Shown piece after piece: positions 1 to 9,880 of a DNA stretch of 64,000 nt. A model generated the notes under the pieces. It was not told the DNA's origin. It saw nothing but the letters and a program-made list of their open reading frames with translations, and ran no database searches. A program made the translations under genes and the position numbers. Source of the stretch: Burkholderia territorii (GTDB lineage: Bacteria; Pseudomonadota; Gammaproteobacteria; Burkholderiales; Burkholderiaceae); contig NZ_CADFEJ010000001.1 of assembly GCF_902833055.1 (NCBI RefSeq), forward strand, positions 186,001 to 250,000. The letters run 5' to 3'. Numbering within the stretch: position 1 is the stretch's first letter; every line of letters begins with the position of its first letter.

Positions 1-1
1 C

Positions 2-3000
2 AGCTACGGTGCGATCGGCTTCGTCGGCGACGTGACCGCGACGTTCGGCAAGCGCGTCGATCTGAGCGCGGGCACGTTCACGAGCGACGGCGGCCACGTG
101 ACGCTGAACGGTCAGCAGATCGCGTTCACGAACGAGACGGGCGCGCCCAGCGGCGCGTCCGCGTCGGGCAACGGCACGTTGACGGTCAACGCGAAAGAGA
201 TCGACCTCGGCACGGGCACGAAGGCGCTGAACGGCTTCTCGTCGGCGAACCTGACCGCGAGCGGCGGCATCGTCGGGCAGGGCACGGGGACATTCGATTT
301 CGGCTCGCAGCCGGTGACGCTGAGTGCGCCCGTGTATCTCGCCGATACGAGTTCCGCATCGACCGTGAAGACGACCGGCGCGCTGACGCTGAACGGCGCG
401 GCGGGCACCGCATTGACGAAAACGGCGGTCGGCGGCGCGTGGAAATTCGTCGGCGGCACGCTGGCCGACAACGGCGCGACGATCGCCGCACCGGCCGGCA
501 ACGTGAGCCTCGACGCGACGGCAGGCAACCTGACGATCGGCAGCGGCTCGACGGTCAGCTCGGCGGGCGTGTCGAAGCAGTTCTTCGATGTGACGCAGTA
601 CGCGCCGGCCGGCTCGATCACGCTGACCGCCGATGCGGGGACCGTCGATGTGCAAGCGGGCACGACGCTCGACTTCTCGGGCGCGAACGGTGGCGGCGCG
701 GCAGGCAGCCTGACGCTGTCCGCGCCGAAGCAGGTCGTGAATCTGAACGGCACGATCAAGGGCGGTGCGGCGAACGGCTACGCGGGCGGTTCGCTGTCGC
801 TCGACACGGCCGGCGCGGCCGATCTGGATTCGCTCGCGAAAACGCTCGCATCGAGCGGCGTCAACCAGTCGATTTCGGTGCATACGAAGTCGGGCAACCT
901 GACGCTGTCGGCCGGCAATGCGCTGACTGCGCGCTCGGTATCGCTGACCGCCGACGGCGGCGCGGGCAATGCGCGGGATACGGCAAACGGCAACGTGAAC
1001 GTGCTGGGGACGATCGATGCGTCGGGCAAGGCGGGCGGCGAGATCGACCTGTATGGCCGCAGCGGCGTCGACGTGGAGGGCACGCTGCTCGCGCGCGGCT
1101 CCGATCCGACGCAGCGCGGCGGCAAGGTCAACATCGGCACGAGCGCGGTGTTCGACCCGACCGTCGCGAATCCGTACAACGCGACCTACGGCTACGAGAA
1201 CATCGATCCGTCGCGTTCGGGCGCGATCCGGGTCGGCGCGAATGCGCTGATCGACGTATCGGGCGGCACGGCAGGCGGATTGTCGGGCGGCACGGTGAAT
1301 TTCCGCGCGCCGCTGCTCGCGGACGGCAGCGTCGACGTCCAGTTCCCGACTGCATTCAACAGCGGCAAGGGCATCGTCGGTTCGCGCGCGACGACGCTCG
1401 AAGCGTATGCGGTGTGGAGCACGACCGACGCGTCGCCGGGAGGGCAGCATTTCGACGGCATCGTCGATCCGGCGGGCTGGTACGACGGCAACGGGCATTT
1501 GCTGGCCGGCACGTTCACCGCGCAAGGCACCAATCCGCCGACCTTCACGTTCGCGCCGGATGCGAACGGCGACGGCGGCGGCACGCTGACGAACAACGCG
1601 ACCGGCGCGCAGGTGACGCTGACCGGCAGTCAGAGCGATCTTGCTTCGTTGTACACGGGGATCTCGTCGATCGGCTTCCCGGGCATGGACAGCGCGTACT
1701 TCGTGCCGACCACGGCGAACGCCGATCACCAGACGTTCTACGGCGGCCAGATCGTAAAGGCGAGCGACGGCACGCTGTCGATGACGCCAGGCACGCTGAT
1801 GGGATTCATCCAGAGCGGCCTCGGCGCAAACGGGCCGACGCTGCAGGGATCGACGGCAAACATCGCGAATTTCCGCGTCGCGCCCGGTGTCGAATTCGAC
1901 AACCCGAGCACGGCGATCAACGGCGGCAATATCTCGATCCTGTCGAACTGGAATCTCGGCGCGGGGCTGCCGAACAACAGCGGGACGATCGTGCCTTCGT
2001 ATCGGTACAACGGCACGGTCGCGCCGATGCTGACGTTCAGGGCGACGAACAATTTCGATGCGCAAGCGAGTATTACCGACGGATTTTTCCAGAATCAGGT
2101 CGCGACGATTCTGGGGGCGGCGGGGAGTGCGACGGCTACGGGGACGTATGAGGCGGCGATGACGTTGTATAGCAGCCTGATGTCGCTGGATGACCCGGCG
2201 TCGATTACCGTGCAATTGACCGATGGTTCGACGCACTCTTTGTCTTCATTTGGCAATGGCTCGGGAAATTCTCTATACGATCCGAATATCACGCTAAGTG
2301 CGCCGCTAATCAAGCAGGCTGCCGATTATTATTCTGATTATCTTGAATATGCGAATGCGTGGAGTGCGTACTATGGAACATGGGCTAACGGGACATTTCA
2401 GGGAAATTATTCGCTTCATGTGATGCCCCATGTTCCGCTCTTGACTTCTGCTCCGGATATCGGGAATTATTTGTCGTATCAGGATTATTCCGATGTTTAT
2501 CGGAATTGGCTTAATGGCTACACCGTGGCCACCATTACTGGTCTTGTTAAAAACGGCGTGGTTTTGTTCAAGCAGTTTGGTACGCCTACCCCTCCGGCAT
2601 TGCCATTGAAGTCGACGGATTATGATGCATATATTTCCTTGTACGATGTTTATTCTTCGAAAATTGTTGTAACCAAGTCAAACTCGAATCCTTTGTTGGT
2701 AAGCCCGAATAACGCGTACAGTTTTCTATATGCGCCGACTGCGCCTTTGTCTATCCCGGATACTGGAATTGTCAATATCGGAGATTTGCCGGGTAATTTG
2801 CCGGCAAATGTTGCGACCTCCAATAATCCGTTGCCTGTCAGCTTTGCTGCACTCCTCGGAGGACAAAGCTCGTCGTATCGTCTGGTCGGCGGAGCCGAGC
2901 TGACGAGCGCCAATCCGCTTGCCGTGCAGCCGGTCGCTGCATTCGCCGCCGGCAGTGCGCCGGCCGGCAACGTGACGTTGAACCAGCACACCGCTTACGT

Positions 3001-6000
3001 CGATTCGAACGGGTTGACGTTGTTGCAGCCGACAACGATTCGCACCGGTACCGGATCCATCGACATTGCGGCCGGCAATGATTTCACGCTGGCGGATACG
3101 ACCGCACCGGGCGTCGTGTATACGGCGGGTGCGCCCACGCAGGGAAATCCGGTGTTGGGTCTTGCCTCGGCGGTCGCTCATGGCAGCCAGCCAGGTCTTC
3201 AAGACATACTGGTCACACCCACCGTGAATCCTGATTCGGCCGGCGACATTTCGCTCCACGTGCAGGGCGACATCAACGGTGTTCAGAGTGTGACCGACGC
3301 GACGGGCGTCGTGACGGGAGCGGCAGGCAACAGCATCAGCCAGTATTGGTGGCAGTGGATGCAGGTCACACCGGGAAAGACCATCGACGGCACTACCATC
3401 ATTGCTCCGTTGACCCGGTCGTCGATTGATTTTGGCGCGTTTGACCAAGGCGTGATGAGCGTCGGCGGCAACGTGTCGATCAGTGCCGGCGGCAATATCT
3501 CGGATCTGGCCGTGTCGTTGCCGACCACGTGGTATCTGGATGGAAACAACAAACCCGTCACCGTCGGCGGCGGAAATCTGACGGTGCACGCCGCCGGCGA
3601 TATTCTGAGCGGCGACTACTTCGTCGCGAAGGGAGCGGCAACGATATCGGCTTGCGGAAGCATCGGGTCGGATATTGCTGCGACGTCGTGGACGCCCGGG
3701 GGAGCACCGATCGCGGTGTCGACGGTACTCGCGACTCAGGACGGGATCTTCGACGTCGTCGCGCGCCAGGGGGTGGATATTGCTGCGGTACTGAACCCGT
3801 CGTATTCGAACAGCTATACGCAGAGCGCGGGGCTGCCGAATGGTGTCGTCAATCTTTCCAGTTACGGCCAGTATGCTGACAGCCAGGGTTACGGGCAGAG
3901 CTCCGCGGTCAACGTCTTGTCCACGACCGGCGATGTCCGACTCGGCACGCTCGGCGGCATGTTGACCGGCGCGAACGGCGTGCTTCCCGCCAGCATCAAT
4001 TTGACCGCGTTCAACGGCGCCATTGATGTTCCATCGGGAGGCGTTCTCTATCCGTCGGCCGTCGGCCAGTTGAATCTGGTTGCGGATCAGTCGGTGTCCC
4101 TTTCCAATGTATCGTCCAACGCGACCGGTGTCGCATTGCCAAATACATTTGGCCTGTCCGACGCCGATCCGTCGCAGATGCCTTCGCCGACGAATCCGCA
4201 AGCCACGATTCCGGCATTGACGGATACGACGCTCGCTGCACATGCGCTGACTGCGCTCCATGATGGTGACTTGCAGCCCGCGCGCATCTACAGCCTGAAC
4301 GGAAGCATCGTGAACGGCACCGTCGATACGTCCGATGATGGTGACGGCTTTTATCGGAACCTCGTCACGCTGTCGATCGACAAGCCGGCGTTCATGCAAG
4401 CCGGGCAGGATATCGTCAACCTGGCGTTCTGGGGGCAGAACCTGCGCAGCTCGGACACAACGCGTATCGTGGCGGGGCGAGACATTTACGACACGCCGAT
4501 TCCCCACAACGGTGGTGGTGCAGTGCCGGTGTTGTCGGTCGGCGGCCCAGGCTGGTTCGACGTGCAGGCGGGACGCAACATCGGCCCGCTGACGAGCCAG
4601 GCCGAGTTGTACAACCAGCAAGCCAATACCGGCGGTATCGCACACGTTTTCACGGGCATCGACGCAGTCGGCAACGCAAACAATCCGAACCTGCCGCACG
4701 AGAGCGCGAACGTCAATGTGCTGTTCGGTGTCGGGCCGGGCGTCGATCTGCCGGGATTCATCGCGACTTATGTCGCGCCGGGCAGTGCGGTTGCCGGCGT
4801 GCCGAGCGCGACGCCTGCATTGATCGCGTTCATGGAGCAGTACGACGCGGGGCTTGGCGTCGATACTGGATTGCAAGTGGACAAGGACAACGCACTGGCG
4901 AAGGTCGGCTCGTTGACGGCCGATGAAGCATGGAAGCAATTCCAGGCGTTGCCGTCCTACGTCCAGCAAATCTTTGCGGAAAAGGTGCTGTTCGGCGTGC
5001 TGGCGCAAGTGGGCGCGGACTTCAACGATGCATCGAGCCCGTACCACGGCCAGTACGCAAGAGGCTATCAGGCAATCAATACGCTGTTCCCCGCGTCCTA
5101 TGGCTATACCGCGAACAATCTCGGTGGCGGTTCAAACGGCGCGAACAAGTCGGTCAGCACGGGCGATCTCGACATCCGAAGCACGACGATTCAGACGCAG
5201 CAGGGCGGCGATGTCACGATCCTCGGGCCGGGCGGGCAGGCGCTCGTGGGCAGCACGACGGCGCCGCCGCAGATCGTGGACAGCAGCGGCAATGTTGTAG
5301 CAGGCCCGGGCACGATGGGGATTCTGACGCTCGAGAAAGGCAATGTCGACCTGTTCACGGATCAAAGCGTGCTGCTCGCGCAAAGCCGGATCTTTACCGA
5401 GCAGGGCGGCGACATGACGATCTGGAGTTCGAACGGCGACATCAACGCGGGTAAGGGCGCAAAGACGTCGGCGGATACGCCGGCGCCGCAGTATGTTTGC
5501 GATGCTAACCATTACTGTACGGTCGATTCGCGTGGTCAAGTGACGGGGGCGGGCATCGCGACGCTGCAGAGCATACCGGGCGCGCCGAAAGGCACGGTCA
5601 ATTTGATCGCGCCGCGCGGGACCATCGATGCGGGCGACGCCGGCATTCGTGCCGGCAACCTCAACGTTGCCGCGTTGCGCGTGGTGAATGCGGACAACAT
5701 CCAGGTGACGGGCAAGGCAACCGGCATTCCGCTTGTGCAGGCAGTGAACACCGGCGCGCTGACGGCCGCGAGCTCGGCGGCATCGGCGGCGAGCCAGGTC
5801 GCGCAGGATATCGCGAAGAACAACGCATCGGGTGTCGCGCCACGTCGCTGGACGATCAGCGTGCAGGTGGAGGGCTTCGGGGATAACGGCCCGGATGGCG
5901 GCGCGAAGCGGCACAAGTCCACACAGGTCGGCTACGATTCGTCGAATTCGGTGTCGCTGCTCGGGTTCGGTGCGGCCGGGCCGACCCAGCGGACGTTGCT

Positions 6001-6037
6001 CAGCAAGGAGGAACTGGCGAAGTTGAACCGGTTCTGA
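2..6037 (+). CDS. two-partner secretion exoprotein (TpsA, DUF3739 type), 5'-truncated
   Basis: The reading frame is open from the window edge to a TGA at 6035-6037, so only the last ~2000 residues of a larger protein are visible and the N-terminal TPS secretion domain lies outside. The visible part is Gly/Ala/Ser/Thr/Asn-rich with repeated short beta-strand patterns (for example GTIDASGKAGGEIDLYG), as in filamentous haemagglutinin beta-helices. The C-terminal ~900 residues fit the DUF3739 haemagglutinin family. Cysteines are very rare. Its probable transporter is the TpsB gene at 19217-20881, which is unusually far away. The role is inferred to be a secreted or surface adhesin. Codons between about 2090 and 2860 turn AT-rich, unlike the rest of the gene. 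A GTG at 32 is only the first in-frame start-like codon, not the true start. I am confident of the family but not of the ligand. Confidence 0.88.
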   Translation, partial: SYGAIGFVGDVTATFGKRVDLSAGTFTSDGGHVTLNGQQIAFTNETGAPSGASASGNGTLTVNAKEIDLGTGTKALNGFSSANLTASGGIVGQGTGTFDFGSQPVTLSAPVYLADTSSASTVKTTGALTLNGAAGTALTKTAVGGAWKFVGGTLADNGATIAAPAGNVSLDATAGNLTIGSGSTVSSAGVSKQFFDVTQYAPAGSITLTADAGTVDVQAGTTLDFSGANGGGAAGSLTLSAPKQVVNLNGTIKGGAANGYAGGSLSLDTAGAADLDSLAKTLASSGVNQSISVHTKSGNLTLSAGNALTARSVSLTADGGAGNARDTANGNVNVLGTIDASGKAGGEIDLYGRSGVDVEGTLLARGSDPTQRGGKVNIGTSAVFDPTVANPYNATYGYENIDPSRSGAIRVGANALIDVSGGTAGGLSGGTVNFRAPLLADGSVDVQFPTAFNSGKGIVGSRATTLEAYAVWSTTDASPGGQHFDGIVDPAGWYDGNGHLLAGTFTAQGTNPPTFTFAPDANGDGGGTLTNNATGAQVTLTGSQSDLASLYTGISSIGFPGMDSAYFVPTTANADHQTFYGGQIVKASDGTLSMTPGTLMGFIQSGLGANGPTLQGSTANIANFRVAPGVEFDNPSTAINGGNISILSNWNLGAGLPNNSGTIVPSYRYNGTVAPMLTFRATNNFDAQASITDGFFQNQVATILGAAGSATATGTYEAAMTLYSSLMSLDDPASITVQLTDGSTHSLSSFGNGSGNSLYDPNITLSAPLIKQAADYYSDYLEYANAWSAYYGTWANGTFQGNYSLHVMPHVPLLTSAPDIGNYLSYQDYSDVYRNWLNGYTVATITGLVKNGVVLFKQFGTPTPPALPLKSTDYDAYISLYDVYSSKIVVTKSNSNPLLVSPNNAYSFLYAPTAPLSIPDTGIVNIGDLPGNLPANVATSNNPLPVSFAALLGGQSSSYRLVGGAELTSANPLAVQPVAAFAAGSAPAGNVTLNQHTAYVDSNGLTLLQPTTIRTGTGSIDIAAGNDFTLADTTAPGVVYTAGAPTQGNPVLGLASAVAHGSQPGLQDILVTPTVNPDSAGDISLHVQGDINGVQSVTDATGVVTGAAGNSISQYWWQWMQVTPGKTIDGTTIIAPLTRSSIDFGAFDQGVMSVGGNVSISAGGNISDLAVSLPTTWYLDGNNKPVTVGGGNLTVHAAGDILSGDYFVAKGAATISACGSIGSDIAATSWTPGGAPIAVSTVLATQDGIFDVVARQGVDIAAVLNPSYSNSYTQSAGLPNGVVNLSSYGQYADSQGYGQSSAVNVLSTTGDVRLGTLGGMLTGANGVLPASINLTAFNGAIDVPSGGVLYPSAVGQLNLVADQSVSLSNVSSNATGVALPNTFGLSDADPSQMPSPTNPQATIPALTDTTLAAHALTALHDGDLQPARIYSLNGSIVNGTVDTSDDGDGFYRNLVTLSIDKPAFMQAGQDIVNLAFWGQNLRSSDTTRIVAGRDIYDTPIPHNGGGAVPVLSVGGPGWFDVQAGRNIGPLTSQAELYNQQANTGGIAHVFTGIDAVGNANNPNLPHESANVNVLFGVGPGVDLPGFIATYVAPGSAVAGVPSATPALIAFMEQYDAGLGVDTGLQVDKDNALAKVGSLTADEAWKQFQALPSYVQQIFAEKVLFGVLAQVGADFNDASSPYHGQYARGYQAINTLFPASYGYTANNLGGGSNGANKSVSTGDLDIRSTTIQTQQGGDVTILGPGGQALVGSTTAPPQIVDSSGNVVAGPGTMGILTLEKGNVDLFTDQSVLLAQSRIFTEQGGDMTIWSSNGDINAGKGAKTSADTPAPQYVCDANHYCTVDSRGQVTGAGIATLQSIPGAPKGTVNLIAPRGTIDAGDAGIRAGNLNVAALRVVNADNIQVTGKATGIPLVQAVNTGALTAASSAASAASQVAQDIAKNNASGVAPRRWTISVQVEGFGDNGPDGGAKRHKSTQVGYDSSNSVSLLGFGAAGPTQRTLLSKEELAKLNRF

Positions 6038-6249
6038 ACGTGGTCGACGGATGCGGGGCGACCGGCGCAATGCCGGATTTCGGGCGTCAGGAACGAACGA
6101 TTCCCCGCCTCGCATCTTCTAAGCGACGGTCTATTTGCCTGTTCGGCTCCACACGTTTGAGGATGCCCTTCGATGATGGATCGCGCTTACCGTATCGCTT
6201 GGCTCGCGAAAGGTCGGGTCGGCGCACTCTGAATGGTCTGATGAGGCGA

Positions 6250-6555
6250 CTATCCGGAGGCTGGCACCCGGTAGATCGGCCAAGGTCATCCAAGCCGAAC
6301 CGGAGACCGTTGCCACTTCGTGCGAATCCGGGTCCGTGGTCACAATCCATCGTGTGGCAGTGGTGCGAGTGCCCTCCTGGCATGCGTGTATGTCGGCGCG
6401 TCGCCCCTCATGTTCGTCGTCTCGTAGAGGCCGGCGACCGCCAGTTTCAGCGTGCCCGACGTTGTACGAAGTGACCTGCGCGGCCGTGAGCGCTGCATTG
6501 CTGTTCGCGAAGTGGGCCGCGCCCATTGGCGGCGCCGCCACCGAAGCACGACTTG
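6250..6555 (-). pseudogene. decayed fragment of the PstS-like gene
   Basis: Two blocks resemble the intact PstS-like gene just upstream on the same strand. Positions ~6361-6460 align with ~7030-7137 and encode SGTLKLAVAGLYETT, against SGALQLPLASLYNTT in the intact gene. Positions ~6461-6525 align with ~7674-7739 and encode FANSNAALTAAQVTSYN, against FANSDAALTTAQVTSYN. The two blocks are in different frames and the ~536 bp between their counterparts is missing. A weaker match (VSGSAWMTLA against VSGTAYTALA) extends it to about 6250. It has no start and no complete domain, so it is a dead partial duplication. The outer limits are approximate. Confidence 0.7.
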
Positions 6556-6609
6556 ATGCGATACGCACTGAATCCAGTGACGCATGGCTAATCGCGGGGT
6601 CTACATTGA

Positions 6610-6641
6610 AAAAAAACCGACCCCGATTGCTCGAGGTCGGT
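6610..6641 (-). terminator. Rho-independent terminator of the PstS-like gene
   Basis: Read on the minus strand, a 9-bp stem (CCGACCTCG / CGGGGTCGG, one T-G pair) encloses a 6-nt loop and is followed directly by eight T residues. It lies 38 bp after the stop codon of the PstS-like gene, which is the expected place and strand. Confidence 0.85.
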
Positions 6642-6678
6642 GCGCTGCATTGCCGTGTGTTGCGATATCTGCCGTCGA

Positions 6679-8007
6679 TTACCGGCCGGTGACGAAAGCG
6701 CAGGCCGATGCGTCGCCGATGTCCAGGTTGTTCCCGCTCGTGTTGCTCAGGAAGTTCGCGGAGATGGCGGTCTTGAAGCTCGACGGCACAGTGTCGAAGC
6801 CGTTGCCGTGGACTACCGATGCGTAGCTGGCGTTCGTGTAGTGGTTGTTCAGGAAGCTCTGAACATTCGACGTCACAGCCGCGTTGGCGTAGCACTGGCT
6901 CAGGATGATCTGGCTCGTGCCCGAAACCGGATAACCGGCAGACGGATTGGCCAGAGCGGTATAGGCCGTACCCGAGACCGGCACCCACCGTGTCGGATCG
7001 CTGGCGGCGGCACCCGACGGCGCGGCAATCGTACCGAGTGCCGTCGTGGCGTTCGTGTACGTCGGCGCGTAGTACTTCTTGTCCGTCGTGTTGTACAGGC
7101 TGGCGAGCGGAAGCTGCAGCGCGCCCGACGACGTCACGACCGCGCTTTGCGATGCGATGTACGTGTTCGTGTAATCCGGGCTCAGGTACGCGACAGCGGC
7201 CGTGCCGGCCGACGACAGCGAAGCGAGCGAGCCGCGCACGCCGCCGCTACCCGACGCCGCGACGAAGTTCGCCGGCACACCCGACGGGAATGCGGTCGTG
7301 TTCGCGAACGTCAGCGAATCGACGAACGTCACGCCGGCCTTCGTGTTGGCCGTCGTGCAAACGGCATGCAGGTGGCGCGTCAGCAGTTCGGTCGTGCCGC
7401 TGCCATCCGCGCGGTAGACGACGGAGATCGCCTTGTTGAGCGGATAGACCGAGCCGGTTTCCGGGTTGGTGACCTGGTTCCAGTTCGTCAGCTTGCCCGA
7501 GAAGATGCCGCACAGATCGTCGTCGTTCAGCGCGATGCTGTGGGCCTGACCCGGCGTCGTTTGCGGCGTGGTCGTGCTCGTCACGGTCGGGCCGTTGACG
7601 ACCGGCACCGTGATCGCGGTCACGATGTACGGGATCTGGATCAGCGGGCCGCTGTTCGAGCCGACCGTGCTTGCGTTATACGACGTGACTTGCGCGGTCG
7701 TGAGCGCGGCATCGCTGTTCGCGAAGTGGACCGTGCCCGTGACACCCGAGCCGAAGTACGTCGGCTGGTTGTTCAGGAACGCGTTCTGGCCGGCGCCCGA
7801 GCCGACCGAGTAGTACGTGAACGTGCCGTTCGCGGTGCCGTACAGGCCGATTTCGCCGGAAGCCGGCGACGCGGCGCCGATCGTCGGCGCGACGAGCGAC
7901 GAACCGCCACCTTGAATCACCGGGCCTGCGGCCATCGCGAGCGATGCGCCCATGCCCGAAACGACGAGAGCCAGGACCTGACAGATCTTGCGCTTGCTGG
8001 ATTTCAT
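6679..8007 (-). CDS. secreted PstS-like phosphate-binding protein
   Basis: This 442-residue protein of the PstS/periplasmic phosphate-binding superfamily begins with a Sec signal peptide (MKSSKRKICQVLALVVSG, cleavage near residue 26). Family hallmarks are the loop GGGSS at 33-37, FANSDAAL near 96-103, FSGKLTNWNQV near 169-179, and the phosphate-loop DGSGTT at 201-206. It is longer than housekeeping PstS and has no pstCAB genes beside it. Sitting next to type II secretion genes, it resembles the secreted LapA/DING-type proteins I recall as substrates of the P. aeruginosa Hxc system, so extracellular phosphate capture or phosphatase activity is inferred. The ATG at 8007 was chosen because AAGGAA lies 7-12 nt upstream and the signal peptide starts there; the frame is open further upstream without plausible sequence. 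A strong terminator follows. Confidence 0.85.
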   Translation of the reverse strand: MKSSKRKICQVLALVVSGMGASLAMAAGPVIQGGGSSLVAPTIGAASPASGEIGLYGTANGTFTYYSVGSGAGQNAFLNNQPTYFGSGVTGTVHFANSDAALTTAQVTSYNASTVGSNSGPLIQIPYIVTAITVPVVNGPTVTSTTTPQTTPGQAHSIALNDDDLCGIFSGKLTNWNQVTNPETGSVYPLNKAISVVYRADGSGTTELLTRHLHAVCTTANTKAGVTFVDSLTFANTTAFPSGVPANFVAASGSGGVRGSLASLSSAGTAAVAYLSPDYTNTYIASQSAVVTSSGALQLPLASLYNTTDKKYYAPTYTNATTALGTIAAPSGAAASDPTRWVPVSGTAYTALANPSAGYPVSGTSQIILSQCYANAAVTSNVQSFLNNHYTNASYASVVHGNGFDTVPSSFKTAISANFLSNTSGNNLDIGDASACAFVTGR

Positions 8008-8654
8008 GAGAAATTTCCTTGGACGAAGATAAACGGGAACCCCTGCTACTGCGGTTGGAATACGTGTGGACCGCCGGGTAAATGTAGGTGGAATTCCGAA
8101 TGACGCGTGTGAATTTTTCATAACGAATGGTGCGTAACATTTCGATCGAACGAGGCATTGCGTTATTGGAATTGGCAAATCCGATATTCGGAGGATATTC
8201 AATGCTCATCGGGCATCCCGGATATTGGGATGGTGCTTGAGTGCAGCGGGAGCCGTGGGCGGCGCCTGGAGAAGGGCGGCCGTACAAGTCGAATCGCCCT
8301 AGCCCAACTCCAAGTCAGTTTCGTGGCGGATGCTACGGAACATTTCGCACGTTATCCATTGGATGATGGTTTTGTCGCCTTGTTGAAATGGGTCGTGTAT
8401 TCGTATCGGATAATCAAAGAAATGCTTATCGAACGGTTAATGTTTGAACGGATTTAAATGCCATAAACGATGAAATCGTTTCTGCGTCATGTGAGAAATA
8501 TCCGTGAGTAATAAAGCCCGCTCGAAAAGGTAGCCCAACATCCGTCATAAATTTGCGCCGGTTCGATCCTTAGTCTTTCCCGGGCGACTCCCTCCGCCAT
8601 GCCGCGCGCAGTCATCGAAGGACGCAGTCGCGCACGTGACAGGAGAGCTCCGGC
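8008..8654. other. intergenic region between PstS-like gene and gspF
   Basis: This 647-bp divergent gap is more AT-rich than its flanks. An open frame at 8158-8457 has poor codon bias and no ribosome site, so I do not call a gene. It must hold the promoters of the PstS-like gene (minus) and of gspF (plus). A weak PHO-box-like element for gspF is listed separately. A still weaker one (TCGTTAT GAAA AATTCAC, minus strand, near 8110-8130) could serve the PstS-like gene. Confidence 0.5.
8542..8576 (+). promoter_or_regulatory. candidate PHO box and -10 upstream of gspF
   Basis: CCGTCAT-AAAT-TTGCGCC at 8542-8559 matches 6 of 7 bases in the first CTGTCAT half-site and all four AWAW spacer bases, but only about 3 of 7 in the second half-site. 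TAGTCT follows 11 bp later, the spacing of a PhoB-dependent -10. It lies 79 bp before the gspF start. Support is weak and depends on the phosphate theme of the locus. Confidence 0.25.
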
Positions 8655-9872
8655 ATGTCGGCATTCCGCTACGAAGCGATCGATCCCACCGGCCGCACGC
8701 TGAAAGGCGTGCTCGAAGCCGACAGCGCGCGCTCAGGCCGCAGTCAGTTGCGTACGCAAGGACTCACGCCGCTCGTCGTCGAGCTGGCCGCGCAGCGGCT
8801 GCACGGCGAGCGCCATCAGCGCCTGTCGCTCGGCCGCAAGCTGTCGCAGCGCGAGCAGGCGATCATCACGCGCCAGCTCGCGAGCCTGCTCGTCGCGGGG
8901 CTGCCGCTCGACGAATCGCTGTCGGTATTGAGCGAACAGGCGGAACGCGAATACGTGCGCGAACTGATGGCGTCGATCCGTGCGGAAGTCGTCGGCGGCC
9001 ATTCGTTCGCGAACGCGCTGACCCAGCATCCGCGCGATTTCCCCGACATCTATCGCGCGCTCGTCGCGGCCGGCGAGCACACGGGCAAGCTCGGCGTCGT
9101 GCTGTCGCGCCTCGCCGATTACATCGAGCAGAGCAACGCGCTGAAGCAGAAGATCCTGCTCGCGTTCACGTACCCCGGCATCGTCACGCTGATCGCATTC
9201 GGCATCGTCACGTTCCTGCTGAGCTACGTGGTGCCGCAGGTGGCAAACGTGTTCACCAGCACGAAGCAGCAGTTGCCGACGCTGACGGTCGTGATGATGG
9301 CGCTGTCGGATTTCGTGCGTCACTGGTGGTGGGCGTCGCTCGCGGCGACGATCGCGATCGGCTATGCGATCGGCAAGGTGCTGTCGCGCGACGGGCCGCG
9401 CATGCGCTTCGACCAATGGCTGCTGGGCGCGCCGCTCGCGGGCAAGCTGGTGCGCGGCTACAACACGGTGCGCTTCGCGAGCACGCTCGGCATTCTCACT
9501 GCCGCCGGCGTGCCGATCCTGCGCGCGTTGCAGGCGGCCGGCGAAACGCTGTCGAACCGCGCGATGCGCGCGAACGTCGACGACGCGATCGTGCGCGTGC
9601 GGGAAGGCTCCGCGCTGTCCCGCGCGCTGGCCCATACGAAGACGTTCCCGCCGGTGCTCGTGCACCTGATCCGCTCTGGCGAGGCGACCGGCGACGTGAC
9701 GACGATGCTCGATCGTGCATCGGAAGGCGAGTCGCGCGAGCTGGAGCGGCGCACGATGTTTCTGACGAGCCTGCTCGAACCGCTGCTGATCCTCGCGATG
9801 GGCGGCGTGGTGCTCGTGATCGTGCTGGCCGTGATGATGCCGATCATCGAGCTGAACAACATGGTGCAGTGA
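8655..9872 (+). CDS. gspF: type II secretion inner-membrane platform protein GspF
   Basis: This 405-residue GspF is of the usual family length. The N-terminal YEAIDPTGRTLKGVLEA motif is typical. Two T2SSF repeats follow (about residues 70-195 and 275-398), each ending in hydrophobic helices (for example IVTLIAFGIVTFLLSYVVPQV, here quoted in part, and LLILAMGGVVLVIVLAVMM), giving three membrane segments. It forms the inner-membrane platform that couples the ATPase to pseudopilus assembly. AGGAG at 8641 lies 9 nt before the ATG. The next gene, gspC, is on the opposite strand, an arrangement also seen in Burkholderia housekeeping gsp clusters. No gspD or gspE secretin or ATPase gene is nearby, so it must act with partners encoded elsewhere or be a remnant. 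Confidence 0.93.
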   Translation: MSAFRYEAIDPTGRTLKGVLEADSARSGRSQLRTQGLTPLVVELAAQRLHGERHQRLSLGRKLSQREQAIITRQLASLLVAGLPLDESLSVLSEQAEREYVRELMASIRAEVVGGHSFANALTQHPRDFPDIYRALVAAGEHTGKLGVVLSRLADYIEQSNALKQKILLAFTYPGIVTLIAFGIVTFLLSYVVPQVANVFTSTKQQLPTLTVVMMALSDFVRHWWWASLAATIAIGYAIGKVLSRDGPRMRFDQWLLGAPLAGKLVRGYNTVRFASTLGILTAAGVPILRALQAAGETLSNRAMRANVDDAIVRVREGSALSRALAHTKTFPPVLVHLIRSGEATGDVTTMLDRASEGESRELERRTMFLTSLLEPLLILAMGGVVLVIVLAVMMPIIELNNMVQ

Positions 9873-9880
9873 TGCGCGCG

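Noticed and set aside
2726-5047. Long minus-strand open frame (773 codons) opposite the exoprotein gene
   Set aside because: Arg/His-rich composition and lack of any domain are typical of an antisense shadow of a high-GC gene.
6062-6076. Hairpin CCGGC-GCAAT-GCCGG after the exoprotein gene as terminator
   Set aside because: Only 5 bp and no T run; such stems are common by chance at this GC.
8158-8457. 99-codon frame in the gap before gspF
   Set aside because: No ribosome site, weak GC3 bias and low-complexity charged sequence; treated as non-coding.
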